DNA from: Leptospira barantonii
Lineage (GTDB): Bacteria; Spirochaetota; Leptospiria; Leptospirales; Leptospiraceae
DNA: 64,000 bases
Assembly: GCF_002811925.1 (NCBI RefSeq)
Contig: NZ_NPDS01000001.1
Coordinates: 1-64,000, forward strand
Direction: 5' to 3'
In this document: piece after piece, positions 22,271-43,248 of the stretch
How the letters are laid out: the number at the start of each line of letters is the position of its first letter
Position numbering within the stretch: the first letter of the stretch is position 1
Notes under the pieces: generated by a model
The model's database searches: none
Told to the model about the DNA's origin: nothing
The model's input: the letters and a program-made list of their open reading frames with translations, nothing else
Position numbers and translations under genes: made by a program

Positions 22271-23731
22271 TTAACCTTTTGGTGGGAGCGGCCCGAGTTT
22301 ATCGAGTAACATTTGGTTGACCAATTCCGGATCGGCCTTACCTTTTGAGACCTTCATAACGTAGCCGACAATGGCGCCTAACGCGCGATCCTTTCCGCTT
22401 TTGTATTTCGTAACCGCGTCCTGATTGTTCGCGATCGCTTCGTCCACGATTCTTTCTATTTCCTTATCGTCTCGAACCACGATCAGATTTTTTTCGGTTA
22501 CGATCGTCTCCGCGTCCTTATCGCTAATAAGAAGTTCTTCGAATACGGTCTTCGCGATCTTACCGGAAATTTTTCCGTCGGCGATCAGTTTTACAAGTCC
22601 GCCGATTCTTTGAGCGGAAACGGTAAATTCAGAAATTGTAATGCTTTCTTTGTTTACGATTCCGAGAATTTCATCCTTCACCCAGTTCGAGGTTTTTTTC
22701 GCGTCACCCGAAACTTTCAGAGCTTCTTCGAAATAATCCGCGATTTCTCTTTCCGCCGTTAAAACTTCCGCGTCGTATTTCGGAAGTCCCAACTTCTCCA
22801 CAAAACGATTCTTTCTTTCGTTCGGAAGTTCGGGAAGTTTTGTGCGCACTTCTTCCACGGTTTCTTTTTGAAGAATGATTACGGGAAGATCGGGATCCGG
22901 AAAGTAACGATAGTCGTGACTCATCTCTTTGGTTCTCATCGTAACGGTTTTGTTCGCGACTGAGTCCCAAAGTTTCGTTTGTTGTTGGAAGGTCTTTCCT
23001 TCCAGAGCCATTTCGGTTTGCCATTCCACTTCGTAGTCGATGGCGGCCTTTACCGCTTTGAAAGAGTTTAGGTTTTTGATTTCCACTCTCGTTCCGAATT
23101 TATCCGAACCTTTCGGACGAATGGAAACGTTTGCGTCACAACGAAGAGAACCTTCTTCCATATTACAATCGGAAACGCGGATGTATTTCAAAACGGCCTT
23201 TAAGGAATTTAGATAATAATACGCTTCGTCCGAAGAACGCATATCCGGTTCGGAAACGATTTCGATCAGAGGAGTTCCCGCTCTGTTTAAATCGACATAA
23301 GATTGAGGAACGTTCGGATCCGCAGAGTGAATCAACTTGCCCGCGTCCTCTTCCATGTGAATCCGAGTGAGTCTTACGAAGCGGGGAGATTCTTCCCCCT
23401 TGATCGTAAAAGTAACTCCGCCTCCGGTGCAGATCGGTTTATCGAACTGAGAGATTTGATAACCTTTGGGAAGATCTGGATAAAAATAATTCTTACGATC
23501 GAATTTAGTAAAAAGGGTGATGTCGCAACCGAACGCAAGTCCAGCCAAGATCGCTTTTTCCAAAGCGACTTCGTTGAGGACCGGAAGGGCTCCCGGTAAA
23601 CCTAAACACACCGGGTTTGTTTGAGAATTCGGAGGAGCGCCGAACTTCGTCGCGCTTGTAGAGAATATTTTCGATTCCGTGTTGAGCTGTGCGTGAACTT
23701 CCAGCCCTATGATCGTTTCAAATTCCGCCAA
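22271..23731 (-). CDS. gatB: Asp-tRNA(Asn)/Glu-tRNA(Gln) amidotransferase subunit B
   Basis: The 486-aa protein begins [15 protein letters not shown] and contains GatB signatures: [25 protein letters not shown] and the C-terminal YqeY-like tail domain. It transamidates mischarged tRNAs. The open frame extends to an ATG at 23761, but TTG at 23731 has AAAAGGAG six bases upstream and gives the family-standard N-terminus. The downstream partner genes gatA and gatC are not in the window. Confidence 0.96.
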   Translation of the reverse strand: MAEFETIIGLEVHAQLNTESKIFSTSATKFGAPPNSQTNPVCLGLPGALPVLNEVALEKAILAGLAFGCDITLFTKFDRKNYFYPDLPKGYQISQFDKPICTGGGVTFTIKGEESPRFVRLTRIHMEEDAGKLIHSADPNVPQSYVDLNRAGTPLIEIVSEPDMRSSDEAYYYLNSLKAVLKYIRVSDCNMEEGSLRCDANVSIRPKGSDKFGTRVEIKNLNSFKAVKAAIDYEVEWQTEMALEGKTFQQQTKLWDSVANKTVTMRTKEMSHDYRYFPDPDLPVIILQKETVEEVRTKLPELPNERKNRFVEKLGLPKYDAEVLTAEREIADYFEEALKVSGDAKKTSNWVKDEILGIVNKESITISEFTVSAQRIGGLVKLIADGKISGKIAKTVFEELLISDKDAETIVTEKNLIVVRDDKEIERIVDEAIANNQDAVTKYKSGKDRALGAIVGYVMKVSKGKADPELVNQMLLDKLGPLPPKG

Positions 23732-23732
23732 C

Positions 23733-23763
<31 letters not shown>

Positions 23764-23819
23764 CCGATTGAGGATTCTATCCCTAATCCTTGGAGAACGA
23801 TCTCTAAATGTAGTCTCGG

Positions 23820-25405
<1,586 letters not shown>

Positions 25406-25439
25406 GTCTATTAGAAATTAAGTATATACAAAAAATAGA

Positions 25440-26171
25440 ATGAACCTTAAATCTAAATCTTTTCTCGGAAGAATTTTCTTTCTTTTGATCTCCGTCGCGA
25501 TATTCGGCGCCTGCGTGAAGGAACCGGTTCCTGAAAATATTCCTGCCGGCGCGAAGTTTCGAAAAGAATTCAACGCGTATGTTCTTTCCGAACCCGGTAG
25601 AAGACGAATTTATTACGACAACGGAAAGATCTATCAGGATTGTTCCGTAAATGAGCTTGGTTTGGAAAACGGTCTTTGCAGATTCTATTCCAAATACGAC
25701 GACAAAGTATTAGCCAAAGGTCTTTTTGAAAACGGGGTTCGCAGGGGAGAATGGACTTGGAACTTCGACAGTGGAAATCTTTACATTCGTCAGAACTACG
25801 GAAAAGGCGCACGCAAACCCGAAGTGATGATGAGCGGCGACGAAGGAAACGAAGAAGGTCTTTACGAAAGATTTTACGAGAACGGTCAAGTGGAACTTCG
25901 CGGAACTTATGCGGACGGTTTTAGAAACAATCTTTGGCAGAAATATTTTCCGGACGGAGAATTGGAATACACGGGTTATTTTAAGAACGGAAGAAAGATC
26001 AGAACCTGGTTCTATTATTACCCGACGCATAAAACCGAAACGATCGAAGTTTTCGACGACAATGGCGGTTTTATTTCCAGAACCACTTATCTTCCCGACG
26101 GAACGGTCAATTGTGAAATCAAAAAAGGATCGGAAACGACCTGTAAAACTCTGACTTCTTTTAAAAAATAG
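25440..26171 (+). CDS. lipoprotein with MORN-type repeats (YwqK-like)
   Basis: The 243-aa protein has a lipoprotein signal with lipobox FGAC (Cys near residue 25) followed by MORN-variant repeats, visible as repeated GxxxxxYxxNGxxxxx blocks: [41 protein letters not shown]_2 repeats occur in the YwqK family. Localisation should be outer- or inner-membrane anchored. Spirochaete lipobox rules are less strict, so the lipidation Cys is an inference. Confidence 0.8.
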   Translation: MNLKSKSFLGRIFFLLISVAIFGACVKEPVPENIPAGAKFRKEFNAYVLSEPGRRRIYYDNGKIYQDCSVNELGLENGLCRFYSKYDDKVLAKGLFENGVRRGEWTWNFDSGNLYIRQNYGKGARKPEVMMSGDEGNEEGLYERFYENGQVELRGTYADGFRNNLWQKYFPDGELEYTGYFKNGRKIRTWFYYYPTHKTETIEVFDDNGGFISRTTYLPDGTVNCEIKKGSETTCKTLTSFKK

Positions 26172-26175
26172 AATC

Positions 26176-26403
26176 GTGAAAACGATCTTCGGAATTTTCT
26201 TTCTTCTTGTCGTTTATCTCAGCGTTTATTTTTCGCTGACCGTTTCAAATCTTACGATTTTAATTTCCACGTTTTCGGTCGTTCATATCGGACTTTTTCA
26301 AACGTTCCGCGAACATCTCAATCTTAAGTTCTATCTTTTCGCGGCGATTTTTCATCTAACTGCCGTTTTATGTTTGAATTTGTATTTCAGACAAGCCGGT
26401 TAA
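26176..26403 (+). CDS. small polytopic membrane protein
   Basis: The 75-aa protein has two or three predicted membrane helices (residues 3-20, 25-42 and 53-70). The GTG start at 26176 lies 4 bp after the lipoprotein stop, so it is likely in that operon. I recognise no family. Confidence 0.6.
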   Translation: MKTIFGIFFLLVVYLSVYFSLTVSNLTILISTFSVVHIGLFQTFREHLNLKFYLFAAIFHLTAVLCLNLYFRQAG

Positions 26404-26416
26404 GTAGCGTTAACGA

Positions 26417-27559
26417 TTAGCCGCAAACGTCCCCTTCATATCCTGCGTTTCTTGCTTTGGATAGATCCGCGCAACCCTTGGATTTATCCCCTTCGGCAAT
26501 CGTCGATAATCCACGAATATAAAATCCGAGACCGCTTTTAGGATAAAGTTTTAAATACTGATTCGAAAGAAGAATTGCTTCCTTATGGTCGCGTTTTTTG
26601 TAAGCGGATAATGCGCCCATGATCAAAGCATCGTGATTGGATTTATTCAGAGAGTAGGCTTTCTTAAAATTTTGATGACTTTCATCATATCTCTTAAGAG
26701 ATTCCAGGATGAGACCCTTGTTATAGTATCCGTCGTGAAAGCCCGGATCCAGTTCTACGGCTTTGTTAATATCAACCAACGCTTGATCGTATTTTTGAAC
26801 TGCTCGGTAAACCAATGCTCTGTTCATGTAAGCGAGAGTAAAGTTAGGATCGATGGATATGGCTTTTGTATAACTTTCGATCGCACGATCGAAAATTTTA
26901 AGAGCGTTATATGAGTTACCACGATTGTAGTATGGGAATTCATTTTCCGGTTGCAGGCTAATCACTTTATCAAAGTTTTGAATCGCCTCCGCATATTGAC
27001 CGGCCTTATTGTTTTCCATACCCTTTTTCATATACGTATTGTAAATATGGAATTTATACGATTCTTCGCTGAATTCGCCGTTTATTCCGTCCAGAAATAG
27101 ATAATTCGTTTTGTCAAAAGTATTGTAGAACGCAAAGATCACGTTAGTCGAAATTTCTTTCTCTCGTCCTGCATAACCTTTAAGCGTGGAAAGGAATTCT
27201 TTCGGAAAGAATATCTTAATTTTTTGACTGTCTTTTTGATACGAGAATTCGTGCGTAAATTGGGCCATATAAAAGGAAGGTAAGGTTTTTAAACGCGCGT
27301 AAGAGTCGGTTAGGAACGTTTTATTAAAATCTGAAATTTCAGATATATTTTCAGGAACTCTAAGATTTAAACGATACGGATTAAAATAGAGTCCGATGCC
27401 GGAGCCGCTTAATTTTTCATAATCGATTGTTTGCGCGTATATTTCCGGCATATCGATCGCTTCATAAGAATTCGATAGGTGTGCATCCGTTCTTTTTTGG
27501 AAAGAACATTGAAACGAAAAGACAACCGCAAAAAAGAGAAGGTAATATTTTGTATTCAT
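26417..27559 (-). CDS. TPR lipoprotein
   Basis: The 380-aa protein has a lipoprotein signal from ATG 27559 (MNTKYYLLFFAVVF, lipobox SFQC) and a N-terminal domain of about 150 residues, then six or more tetratricopeptide repeats (for example YYNRGNSYNALKIFDRAIES and AYMNRALVYRAVQKYDQALV), ending in a short tail with Cys. TPR lipoproteins act as scaffolds for envelope complexes. It is downstream of two membrane-protein genes on the same strand. The open frame extends to 27571, but ATG 27559 begins the signal peptide. Confidence 0.8.
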   Translation of the reverse strand: MNTKYYLLFFAVVFSFQCSFQKRTDAHLSNSYEAIDMPEIYAQTIDYEKLSGSGIGLYFNPYRLNLRVPENISEISDFNKTFLTDSYARLKTLPSFYMAQFTHEFSYQKDSQKIKIFFPKEFLSTLKGYAGREKEISTNVIFAFYNTFDKTNYLFLDGINGEFSEESYKFHIYNTYMKKGMENNKAGQYAEAIQNFDKVISLQPENEFPYYNRGNSYNALKIFDRAIESYTKAISIDPNFTLAYMNRALVYRAVQKYDQALVDINKAVELDPGFHDGYYNKGLILESLKRYDESHQNFKKAYSLNKSNHDALIMGALSAYKKRDHKEAILLSNQYLKLYPKSGLGFYIRGLSTIAEGDKSKGCADLSKARNAGYEGDVCG

Positions 27560-27587
27560 AGCAATTTGCAAAACGGATTTTCCGTTC

Positions 27588-28595
27588 TCACAAACCTTTG
27601 CTGGACGCGAAGTCCAGAACCCAGGTGTTCATCGAAAGAATCGTAAACAGAAGAACGACAAAAAGGATCACACCCAAAATCGCGAAAGTGATAAAGATCG
27701 TATTCCGAATAACTCTGAACTGAAGATAACTTACGGATAACGTAATGTTTCCGGTCGAAGTCAGTTCGTCGCTTTTTCCCATTCTGAAATAATTGCGGAT
27801 ATAAAAAAGCATCATCAGCATCAAAAGAAATATCAGAAGAATTCCGAATTCGAACGAGTAGTGTTTTTGAAGAAGAAAAATCGGAATGTAGATCAGGTTT
27901 CCTAAAAGAATTCCCGCGAACATAATCGCCGCAAAATGAAACAAAACGGGAATCCAGGAGATTTTAGAGGAAGAAGAGGATTGAATTTCTCCTTCTTCCC
28001 CGTTTTGAGCGGACTGAAGCACGGAAAAACGATCCGCGGTTTTGCTATCGTAAACCTTCGAAATCCCAAAAATCATGTAGATTAACAAAATCGTTAATGC
28101 GAACAAAAACAGAGAAGCGATCGATCCGATGATCGGAGTTTGTTGAATGCTCCGAACCGGATGTTGTAAGGACATCAGAACCGGAAGAACTGAAATCAAA
28201 TATAAACTTCGATTCAAAAAGGAATAGAACCAAGCCTTGTAGTAGAGCGTTAGAAAGGATGTTACGGATAAGAATATTAGAAATCCGTAAATAAACAACA
28301 TGATCTTTTGACCGAGAAGAATTCGATTCATTCTGTCCACGGTGGCTTCGAGCTGAGCGTCCGCGGGGATCGTCTTCTCGTTCAATTCTTCCATAACCTT
28401 GGAAGTGAGTCGTATTTTTGAAATTAAACCTCTTTCGATTCCCCACTGAGGAGCGAGTTCCCTTCCCGAACCTTCGAGAAGCGCCTCCATAGAATCCATA
28501 TCTCTCGGATCGTAAAAGATCGGTTCAAAGGAGATGTTCACGAGACAAAAGAATAAAATGATAAAAGGAATGATCTGAGCGAGTTTTGTTTTCAT
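27588..28595 (-). CDS. polytopic membrane protein, unknown
   Basis: The 335-aa protein has an N-terminal signal-like helix, then a loop of about 75 residues, then about seven membrane helices between residues 97 and 325 with a Ser-rich loop ([12 protein letters not shown]). It has no recognised family. It follows the tail-anchored protein gene by 14 bp and precedes the TPR lipoprotein, making a three-gene minus-strand unit. Confidence 0.6.
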   Translation of the reverse strand: MKTKLAQIIPFIILFFCLVNISFEPIFYDPRDMDSMEALLEGSGRELAPQWGIERGLISKIRLTSKVMEELNEKTIPADAQLEATVDRMNRILLGQKIMLFIYGFLIFLSVTSFLTLYYKAWFYSFLNRSLYLISVLPVLMSLQHPVRSIQQTPIIGSIASLFLFALTILLIYMIFGISKVYDSKTADRFSVLQSAQNGEEGEIQSSSSSKISWIPVLFHFAAIMFAGILLGNLIYIPIFLLQKHYSFEFGILLIFLLMLMMLFYIRNYFRMGKSDELTSTGNITLSVSYLQFRVIRNTIFITFAILGVILFVVLLFTILSMNTWVLDFASSKGL

Positions 28596-28609
28596 GTTTG
28601 ATTTGATTG

Positions 28610-29626
28610 TTAAAAAAGAAATACGAAGATTGCGGTCATTGCGATTCCGAGAACACCGAGAGCGATTAGGATCGTAATCAACAACCCCGAATCTTCGGAA
28701 GATCCCGAACCTTGAGAAGAACTTTTTGAAGAAGACTTGCCGCCGGTTGTCGCGATCGGCTTTTCACCCGTGTAGGGACGAACCTTGATCGAGTTTTCTT
28801 CTTCATAAATTTTTCCGAATATATCCGAACCGATTTGAACGACGGTTTCATTTTCAACGCCGTTGTTTTTGGAGGAGACAACCGTTCCGGGAACGGGACG
28901 AATTTGTCCTTCCGGAGTTTCCAATTTCATAGCTTCAATGATGCTCTGAGAAGAAGTATCGGACTTTAACAACTGGATCATGATCTTATCGCCGGGTTTC
29001 AGAGCGTTGACCTGAATTCCGGAAACCGGAGAAAGAACATACTTCATCGGAATCACTCTGGAACCTGCGGGAATGAATTGTTCCGTCGATTCGATCGGTC
29101 TGCTCGTTTCAATCGGAGGCGGTTCGAAAGTGGGAAGATCGGAATCCGATTCTTCCGAAGAAGAATCTTCTAAAGGACTTCCTTGATTCGTTTCATCGAG
29201 TCTTGCGCGATCCACGATCATATAAAATATCTGAATGTCCGGTTTGGAATTTCCGGTAGCTTCGTTGATTACTTGATTGAGAATATAAGAGATTTTGTTG
29301 TCGTCCTTACTCTTAAAGTAATGAATCAACTGTTCCATGAAGTCGTCGGATTTACCGTTCGACTGAAACAGTTCCATCAGTTTATTCGTAAGATTCTTAA
29401 GTTGTTTGCCTTCGTATTTTAATTTTTGGCAAACGTTGGCTACGTCTTTATGAGTGGAAACTGAAAGTTGAATCGAGCCGATGTTTTCGGATTGTCCGAC
29501 CGCAATGACTTCGATCTTATCCATCTTCGCTTGTTGGATATCGATGACGCTCGTGAATAGAATATGAATGGAAGAGGCTGTGTCTCTCGAGATGAATTGA
29601 AACGAATAGACCTGATTGGAGCTCAT
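28610..29626 (-). CDS. tail-anchored membrane protein, unknown
   Basis: The 338-aa protein has a soluble N-terminal domain (about residues 1-135), an acidic Ser/Glu/Pro linker ([17 protein letters not shown]), a beta-rich middle with GxKIMIQLL and a C-terminal membrane helix (about 316-336) after a Ser/Gly-rich stretch. It has no signal peptide, so it probably faces the cytoplasm as a tail-anchored protein. I do not recognise the domain. It is the first gene of the three-gene unit. Confidence 0.6.
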   Translation of the reverse strand: MSSNQVYSFQFISRDTASSIHILFTSVIDIQQAKMDKIEVIAVGQSENIGSIQLSVSTHKDVANVCQKLKYEGKQLKNLTNKLMELFQSNGKSDDFMEQLIHYFKSKDDNKISYILNQVINEATGNSKPDIQIFYMIVDRARLDETNQGSPLEDSSSEESDSDLPTFEPPPIETSRPIESTEQFIPAGSRVIPMKYVLSPVSGIQVNALKPGDKIMIQLLKSDTSSQSIIEAMKLETPEGQIRPVPGTVVSSKNNGVENETVVQIGSDIFGKIYEEENSIKVRPYTGEKPIATTGGKSSSKSSSQGSGSSEDSGLLITILIALGVLGIAMTAIFVFLF

Positions 29627-29658
29627 GTATTTTTAACTTAAGAAGGCTCCGATTGGGA

Positions 29659-31803
<2,145 letters not shown>

Positions 31804-31902
31804 AGTAAAGAGGAATTTCGCTTTAACGTTTGTTCCGACAAAGCATTTCGGTTGAAATCCCGCTTGCGTGGGAACGCCAACCCTGTTGTTCTAAAATTGT
31901 AG

Positions 31903-31964
31903 AATGTAGGAACTCATACTTCGATTTCTCGTAAAATTCGGAGTTGCGTGGTAGTTCCTACATT
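31903..31964. repeat. 12-bp perfect inverted repeat made of dispersed-repeat arms
   Basis: AATGTAGGAACT (31903-31914) and AGTTCCTACATT (31953-31964) are exact reverse complements separated by 38 bases. Both are copies of the dispersed TGTAGGAAC element. The stretch 31804-31983, between the Lol genes and the McsA/B-like gene, has this and one more fragment (TGTTCCGACA, 31831-31840) and no ORF. Confidence 0.7.
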
Positions 31965-31983
31965 TCACAAAATAAAACTGCCG

Positions 31984-32784
<801 letters not shown>

Positions 32785-32922
32785 GCCCGGAATTTACTCG
32801 AACTTCCGATCCTTTTTCGAAAACGTTCCGATACTGAAATTAAAAGCAGAGTTCCGCTCCTGGGTGGGAATTTCGAAGCGAATTCAGTCTAATCATTACA
32901 AATAAAAATCAAAGGCGCTGTT

Positions 32923-35900
<2,978 letters not shown>

Positions 35901-35919
35901 AAGAATAGAGAGTTTAGAA

Positions 35920-36717
35920 ATGCAAATCCGTAATTTTCGATCCTTGTTTTTCATTCTGTGTTTAATCGTTCCGATGTTTTCCTCCCAAGTTTTCGCACAG
36001 ACCGGGGAAGAATATTCTCTCGCGTTAAAGGAATACGAGAATCGCAACTACGAAAAATCCTTGGAGATAATACGCGCTCTTCACGATAAGGGCGGACGTT
36101 CTTACGAATCTCACTATTTGGCCGGACATTGTCATTTCGCTTTAGGTAGAACTAAATCCGCGGGAACACATTGGTCCGAAGCGCTTTCCATCAAACCGGG
36201 CGACGCGGCGGTCAGCTTGGATTATGCAAGATATCTTTTGAATAACGGAAGAGAAGACGACGGTCTGCAAGTAATCGCTCGCGCTTACGAACTCAATCCT
36301 CGCAATAAAGACATTCGTCTTCTTTTTGGAACCGCGCTTCTTTATAACGGAAAAGCGAGAGACGCGTTGAGCATCACCGAAAAATTAAAAGCCGAAGATT
36401 CGAACGACTATCGTCCTCTCGTTTTGGAAGGTCAGATTTATTATTATCTCGGAAGTATAGAAAAGGCCGAGGTGAGTTTAAAATGGGCGAACTCACTCGT
36501 TCCGAACAACGCGAACGTATTGAACAATCTCGCGCTCGTTTATGAAAAGGCTTCCAATCAAGAAAACAAAAAGGGCAAGTTGAACAGCGCGAAGAATTAT
36601 CTGAACTCCGCAAAAGAACAGATCGAATCGGCGCTCAAACTCGAACCCGAAAATTCTCACTTTAAAGATAACTTAAGAAGAATCGAAGCAAAACTCAATG
36701 CTCTCTCCAATAGCTGA
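35920..36717 (+). CDS. exported TPR protein
   Basis: The 265-aa protein has a signal peptide ([14 protein letters not shown] ... FAQ, cleavage near residue 27) and five or six tetratricopeptide repeats ([39 protein letters not shown]). It probably acts as a periplasmic scaffold. Its 3' end overlaps mtaB by 20 bp. Confidence 0.75.
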   Translation: MQIRNFRSLFFILCLIVPMFSSQVFAQTGEEYSLALKEYENRNYEKSLEIIRALHDKGGRSYESHYLAGHCHFALGRTKSAGTHWSEALSIKPGDAAVSLDYARYLLNNGREDDGLQVIARAYELNPRNKDIRLLFGTALLYNGKARDALSITEKLKAEDSNDYRPLVLEGQIYYYLGSIEKAEVSLKWANSLVPNNANVLNNLALVYEKASNQENKKGKLNSAKNYLNSAKEQIESALKLEPENSHFKDNLRRIEAKLNALSNS

Positions 36718-38011
36718 ACAAACCGTTTTATTCAATACTCTCGGATGTAGACTTAATTTTTTCGAGTCCGACGGTTTGTTTGCTTCTCTCACAAAACACG
36801 GTTATCGTTCCGCCGAAGCGGAGGAACATCCGGAAGTTGTAATCATCAATACATGTACCGTAACGAATAAGGCCGATTCGAGAAATCGAAACACGATTCG
36901 AAACGCGATCAAGAAATTTCCGGGTTCTCAAATTTGGGTCACGGGTTGTTACGCGGAAACCGATCGCGGTTCCATCGAAGCGATTCCCGGAGTTGCGGGA
37001 GTAGTCGGCAACACGGAAAAATCCAAACTTCCCGCAATGATCTTGGAAAAGAAAGGTTTGATCGATTCGGAAGAATTGATCCGGGTTTCTTACGATCGTT
37101 TTTCCTATTCGGACGTTTTACCGAACGGACATACGCGCGCGTACTTGAAAATCCAAGACGGATGCAATCGTAAATGTTCTTATTGTAAAATTCCTCAAGC
37201 GCGCGGCCTCGGAGTCAGTAGAAAGTATCAGGACGTTTTGGATCAGGTCCGTTTTCTGCAAGACAACGGAGTCGGCGAAATCGTTTTAACCGGAGTCAAT
37301 CTCGGTTGGTTTCGCGACGGAGAAAACAAAAAGGCTTTCAACAAAATTCTCGGCGATATATTAAACATTTTAGAATATTCAAGAATTCGAATTTCCTCCA
37401 TTGAACCTCCCGATGTCGGGAACGAACTCGCGGAATTGATGTCTCATCCGAGATTTACTCCGTTTTTACACATTCCATTACAAAGCGGAAGCGCAGAAAT
37501 TCTAAAAAGAATGAAACGCACTTATACGCCCGATACCTTTCGCAAACGTGTGGAAACCGCAAAAGAAAAAATTCCGGGATTGTTTTTGGGAACCGACGTG
37601 ATCGTAGGTTTTCCGGGCGAAACCGAAGATATGTTTCAGGATTCCGTAAGAATGGTTCGCGAGCTTGGGTTTGCTAAAATTCACGCGTTTCCGTTTTCGG
37701 TAAGAAGAAATACGTTAGCCGAAACCTTTCCCGATTCCGTCAGTAAGGAAACCAAAAAGGAAAGGGTTCATATTCTCAACGCTTTGTCGAGAGAACTCCA
37801 TCAAAATTACGCGATCGGAGAGAGCGGAAAAACCAGAGAAGCCATTCTCGAGCAGGGTGGAACCGCGGTTACGGACAATTATCTAAAAGTAAAATTGGAC
37901 GAACCTGAACTTCGCAACCTCAAAGTGGGTCAGTTTTTAAACGTGGAACTTCTTGAATATCGAACCGAAGACGATAAAGAAGGCACGTTCGACGGCAGAG
38001 TTTCGAGATAA
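36698..38011 (+). CDS. mtaB: tRNA t6A37 methylthiotransferase (MtaB family)
   Basis: The 437-aa radical-SAM enzyme has an N-terminal UPF0004 domain with three Fe-S Cys ([25 protein letters not shown]), the radical-SAM CxxxCxxC ([11 protein letters not shown] near residue 150) and a C-terminal TRAM domain. It converts t6A to ms2t6A at position 37 of tRNAs. The three-Cys plus CxxxCxxC and TRAM layout fits MtaB rather than MiaB or RimO, by the context around [11 protein letters not shown]. The start overlaps the upstream gene. Confidence 0.9.
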   Translation: MLSPIAEQTVLFNTLGCRLNFFESDGLFASLTKHGYRSAEAEEHPEVVIINTCTVTNKADSRNRNTIRNAIKKFPGSQIWVTGCYAETDRGSIEAIPGVAGVVGNTEKSKLPAMILEKKGLIDSEELIRVSYDRFSYSDVLPNGHTRAYLKIQDGCNRKCSYCKIPQARGLGVSRKYQDVLDQVRFLQDNGVGEIVLTGVNLGWFRDGENKKAFNKILGDILNILEYSRIRISSIEPPDVGNELAELMSHPRFTPFLHIPLQSGSAEILKRMKRTYTPDTFRKRVETAKEKIPGLFLGTDVIVGFPGETEDMFQDSVRMVRELGFAKIHAFPFSVRRNTLAETFPDSVSKETKKERVHILNALSRELHQNYAIGESGKTREAILEQGGTAVTDNYLKVKLDEPELRNLKVGQFLNVELLEYRTEDDKEGTFDGRVSR

Positions 38012-38022
38012 AAAGAATCTTC

Positions 38023-40882
<2,860 letters not shown>

Positions 40883-40994
40883 AACGAAGACCCGATTTTA
40901 AGTTTTTGGAAGCGACATTGTCAAGCACTTGAGTGTCTTTGAGTCCGCACTCGAGAGGATGAAGTCCTTGAGAAGTTTTAGTATATTCTCAGGT

Positions 40995-42284
40995 ATGAAA
41001 AGAATCATCGAATCCGTTTTATCCGTTCTCGCTTTGGCGTTGTTTTCTCCGATCCTGATCGGAGTCGGTTTGTTCATCCTTTTGATCGACGGTCGCCCCG
41101 TTTTCTTTTTACAGGACAGGCTCGGTCTTTTTAAAAAGCCGTTCCGAATTTTCAAGTTCAGAACGATGCACAACGGAGAAATTACGAAGCTCGGTTTTTG
41201 GTTGAGAAGAACCGGAATCGACGAACTTCCTCAGATCTGGAATATTCTGATCGGCGATATGAGTATCGTGGGTCCGAGACCGTTGACTTCGTATGATACG
41301 GATCGTTTGCGGTGGAATGAAAAGTTTCATGAAGTTCGTTGGTCGGTTCGTCCGGGAATCACGGGCTTATCGCAGTTATATTCGGGTTTGGGTTCTCGAA
41401 TTTCTTTTTGTTTCGATCGTTCTTATCTCAAGTTGAGAAGTTTTAGTTTGGATCTTCGGATCGTACTTTTGACTTTTGTAATGAACTTATTCGGGAAGAA
41501 TAGAGTTCGCGATCGATTGAAATTCTCTCTTAAAAACCGCAAAAGAAGAATCGAATGGAAAACTTGGAGAGATCATTTTCGTAAAAACGAACATCGGCCT
41601 TTGCCGAAAATCGTGTCCGAAGTCTTGGAACTTCGTCCCAACGAAATGAGTTCGATCGCTTATTCTCTCGCCATATTCCAGTTAGGCGAATCTGGCGAAG
41701 GAAGAATCGCAAAAGAAATCGATAAGACCATTCTTTTCGGAATCGACGATTTTTACAGGGAAGCGTTGAAACTTTTCGTAAAGGAAGAAGGAAGACACGC
41801 AAGAATTTTGGGGGAATGTGTGCGCGCCTTGAAGGGAGAATTGATCGAATCCAATTGGACCGAACGATTGTTTCATTTTGGTAGAAGATTGTTAGGAGTT
41901 CGACTTAAGTTGATGGTTTTGTTAGCCGCCGAAGTGGTTGGAATTTGTTTTTATCGTAAGATCGCGGAAAAAATTCCGAACGGTTTCGTGAAGTCGGCCT
42001 TGCTCGAAGTCGTAAAGGACGAGGAGAAACATCTCAAATTTCACGGAGATTTTTTTAGAGTTCGAGTGAAGACGTTCTTATCGAAGATTCTTTTTAGAAT
42101 CCTTTGGAGAACGATTTCCATAGCCGCTTGTATCACGGTGATTTTGGATCATCGCAAAACGTTCCGTATATTAGGTATTTCTAATTATAAAACGTTTCAA
42201 AAATTTCGTGAAATTTCAGTTTCGGCGGAGGAATTTATCATCGAAGGTTTGACTTGGAAATTGAACCGGGCCTTTCGTTCGTAA
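40995..42284 (+). CDS. undecaprenyl-phosphate sugar transferase fused to a ferritin-like domain
   Basis: Residues 1-170 form a PF02397-type priming sugar-1-phosphate transferase: N-terminal hydrophobic helix, RIFKFRTM, IDELPQIWNIL, GDMSIVGPRP and TGLSQ. Residues ~215-370 look like a four-helix diiron fold: candidate ligands Glu in helix 1, E265-G-R-H268, E313 and E343-E-K-H346, with the usual two ExxH spacings. The C-terminus ends in a helical section. The transferase should load a sugar phosphate on a lipid carrier for surface polysaccharide. The diiron part has no known link to that step. Start chosen at ATG 40995, where the Pfam core begins; in-frame TTG 40929 and ATG 40959 are possible. 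Confidence 0.72.
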   Translation: MKRIIESVLSVLALALFSPILIGVGLFILLIDGRPVFFLQDRLGLFKKPFRIFKFRTMHNGEITKLGFWLRRTGIDELPQIWNILIGDMSIVGPRPLTSYDTDRLRWNEKFHEVRWSVRPGITGLSQLYSGLGSRISFCFDRSYLKLRSFSLDLRIVLLTFVMNLFGKNRVRDRLKFSLKNRKRRIEWKTWRDHFRKNEHRPLPKIVSEVLELRPNEMSSIAYSLAIFQLGESGEGRIAKEIDKTILFGIDDFYREALKLFVKEEGRHARILGECVRALKGELIESNWTERLFHFGRRLLGVRLKLMVLLAAEVVGICFYRKIAEKIPNGFVKSALLEVVKDEEKHLKFHGDFFRVRVKTFLSKILFRILWRTISIAACITVILDHRKTFRILGISNYKTFQKFREISVSAEEFIIEGLTWKLNRAFRS

Positions 42285-42287
42285 GGA

Positions 42288-42302
42288 CGACTTCGGTTTA
42301 TC
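42288..42302 (+). repeat. 15-bp direct repeat, left copy (CGACTTCGGTTTATC)
   Basis: Exact copy of 43234-43248; the pair brackets the SPFH gene at 946-bp spacing in the same orientation. Confidence 0.5.
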
Positions 42303-42347
42303 GGGAGCAGAGATAAAAAAGATTTTTTGAATTCGTCTTAAAAAAAC

Positions 42348-42377
42348 TTGTCCGCGTTTTTTGGATTCGTTTATATT
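42348..42377 (+). promoter_or_regulatory. promoter of the SPFH gene
   Basis: TTGTCC (42348-42353), 18 bases, TATATT (42372-42377). The SPFH start codon follows 26 bp later with AGAGGTG as ribosome-binding site. Confidence 0.5.
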
Positions 42378-42403
42378 CGTATTCTCCAAAAAAAGAGGTG
42401 ATT

Positions 42404-43186
42404 ATGGAACAGGTTTTGGCGTTTCTCAAAAAACATTGGATCAAAGGATTCGGGTTGTTTTTGGTTTTCATTTTTAATCCGCTCGTTTGTATCGGGACCG
42501 GGCATCGCGGGGTTGTTACGAACCTCGGTTCCGTTTCCGATCGGATTCTCGGGGAAGGAATCAACTTCATCACTCCGGTCGTTCAATCTGTGAAAAGTAT
42601 CGACGTAAGAATTCAAAAAGTCGAAGCGAATTCCACGGCTCCGTCGAGCGATTTGCAGGAAATTCATACGATGATCACTTTGACGTATCATCTTTCTCCG
42701 AATCAAGTCAACAAACTCTATCAGGAAATCGGAATGGACTACGAAGACACGATCATCGTTCCCGCGATTTTGGAAACGATGAAACACGTAACCGCTCAGT
42801 TCACCGCGTCCGATCTTGTTACAAAAAGAGAAAGTGTATCGTTGAAGATTCACGAGTTACTCCATACGAAACTCGGTAAGTTTTATATTCTCGTGGACGA
42901 GGTTTCCATGAAGGATTTTGAATTTTCGAAAACGTTTTCTGAATCGATCGAGCTAAAACAAAAAGCGGAACAGGACGCGCTCCGTGCAAAAAACGAATTG
43001 GAAAGGGTTAAAATCGAAGCGGAACAACAGATCGTAAACGCAAGAGCGGAGGCGGAAACGTTGAGACTGAAATCGCAACAGATCACTCCGATGATGGTCG
43101 AGATGGAACGGATTAAAAAATGGAACGGTAAATATCCAGATACGTATTTGGGAAGCGGTTCCAACACGCTCTTTCAATTAAAGTGA
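42404..43186 (+). CDS. SPFH/prohibitin-domain membrane protein
   Basis: The 260-aa protein has an N-terminal hydrophobic helix (about residues 12-30) and then an SPFH domain: GTGHRGVVTNLGSVSD, VVQSVKSIDVRIQKVEAN. A coiled-coil tail rich in Glu/Lys/Ala/Arg follows (AEQDALRAKNELERVKIEAEQ ...). These proteins form large rings on membranes (stomatin/prohibitin type). ATG 42404 is preferred over the GTG at 42398. It stands alone with its own promoter and terminator. Confidence 0.9.
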   Translation: MEQVLAFLKKHWIKGFGLFLVFIFNPLVCIGTGHRGVVTNLGSVSDRILGEGINFITPVVQSVKSIDVRIQKVEANSTAPSSDLQEIHTMITLTYHLSPNQVNKLYQEIGMDYEDTIIVPAILETMKHVTAQFTASDLVTKRESVSLKIHELLHTKLGKFYILVDEVSMKDFEFSKTFSESIELKQKAEQDALRAKNELERVKIEAEQQIVNARAEAETLRLKSQQITPMMVEMERIKKWNGKYPDTYLGSGSNTLFQLK

Positions 43187-43198
43187 TTCAAACATAAG

Positions 43199-43221
43199 GC
43201 CGGGTTATCCCGGCTTCTTTT
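43199..43221 (+). terminator. intrinsic terminator after the SPFH gene
   Basis: GCCGGG (43199-43204), loop TTAT, CCCGGC (43209-43214), then TTCTTTT. Perfect 6-bp GC stem. Confidence 0.82.
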
Positions 43222-43233
43222 AGATTTGTTAAG

Positions 43234-43248
43234 CGACTTCGGTTTATC
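43234..43248 (+). repeat. 15-bp direct repeat, right copy (CGACTTCGGTTTATC)
   Basis: Second exact copy of 42288-42302. Its last two bases fall in the stop codon of the convergent methyltransferase gene. Confidence 0.5.
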
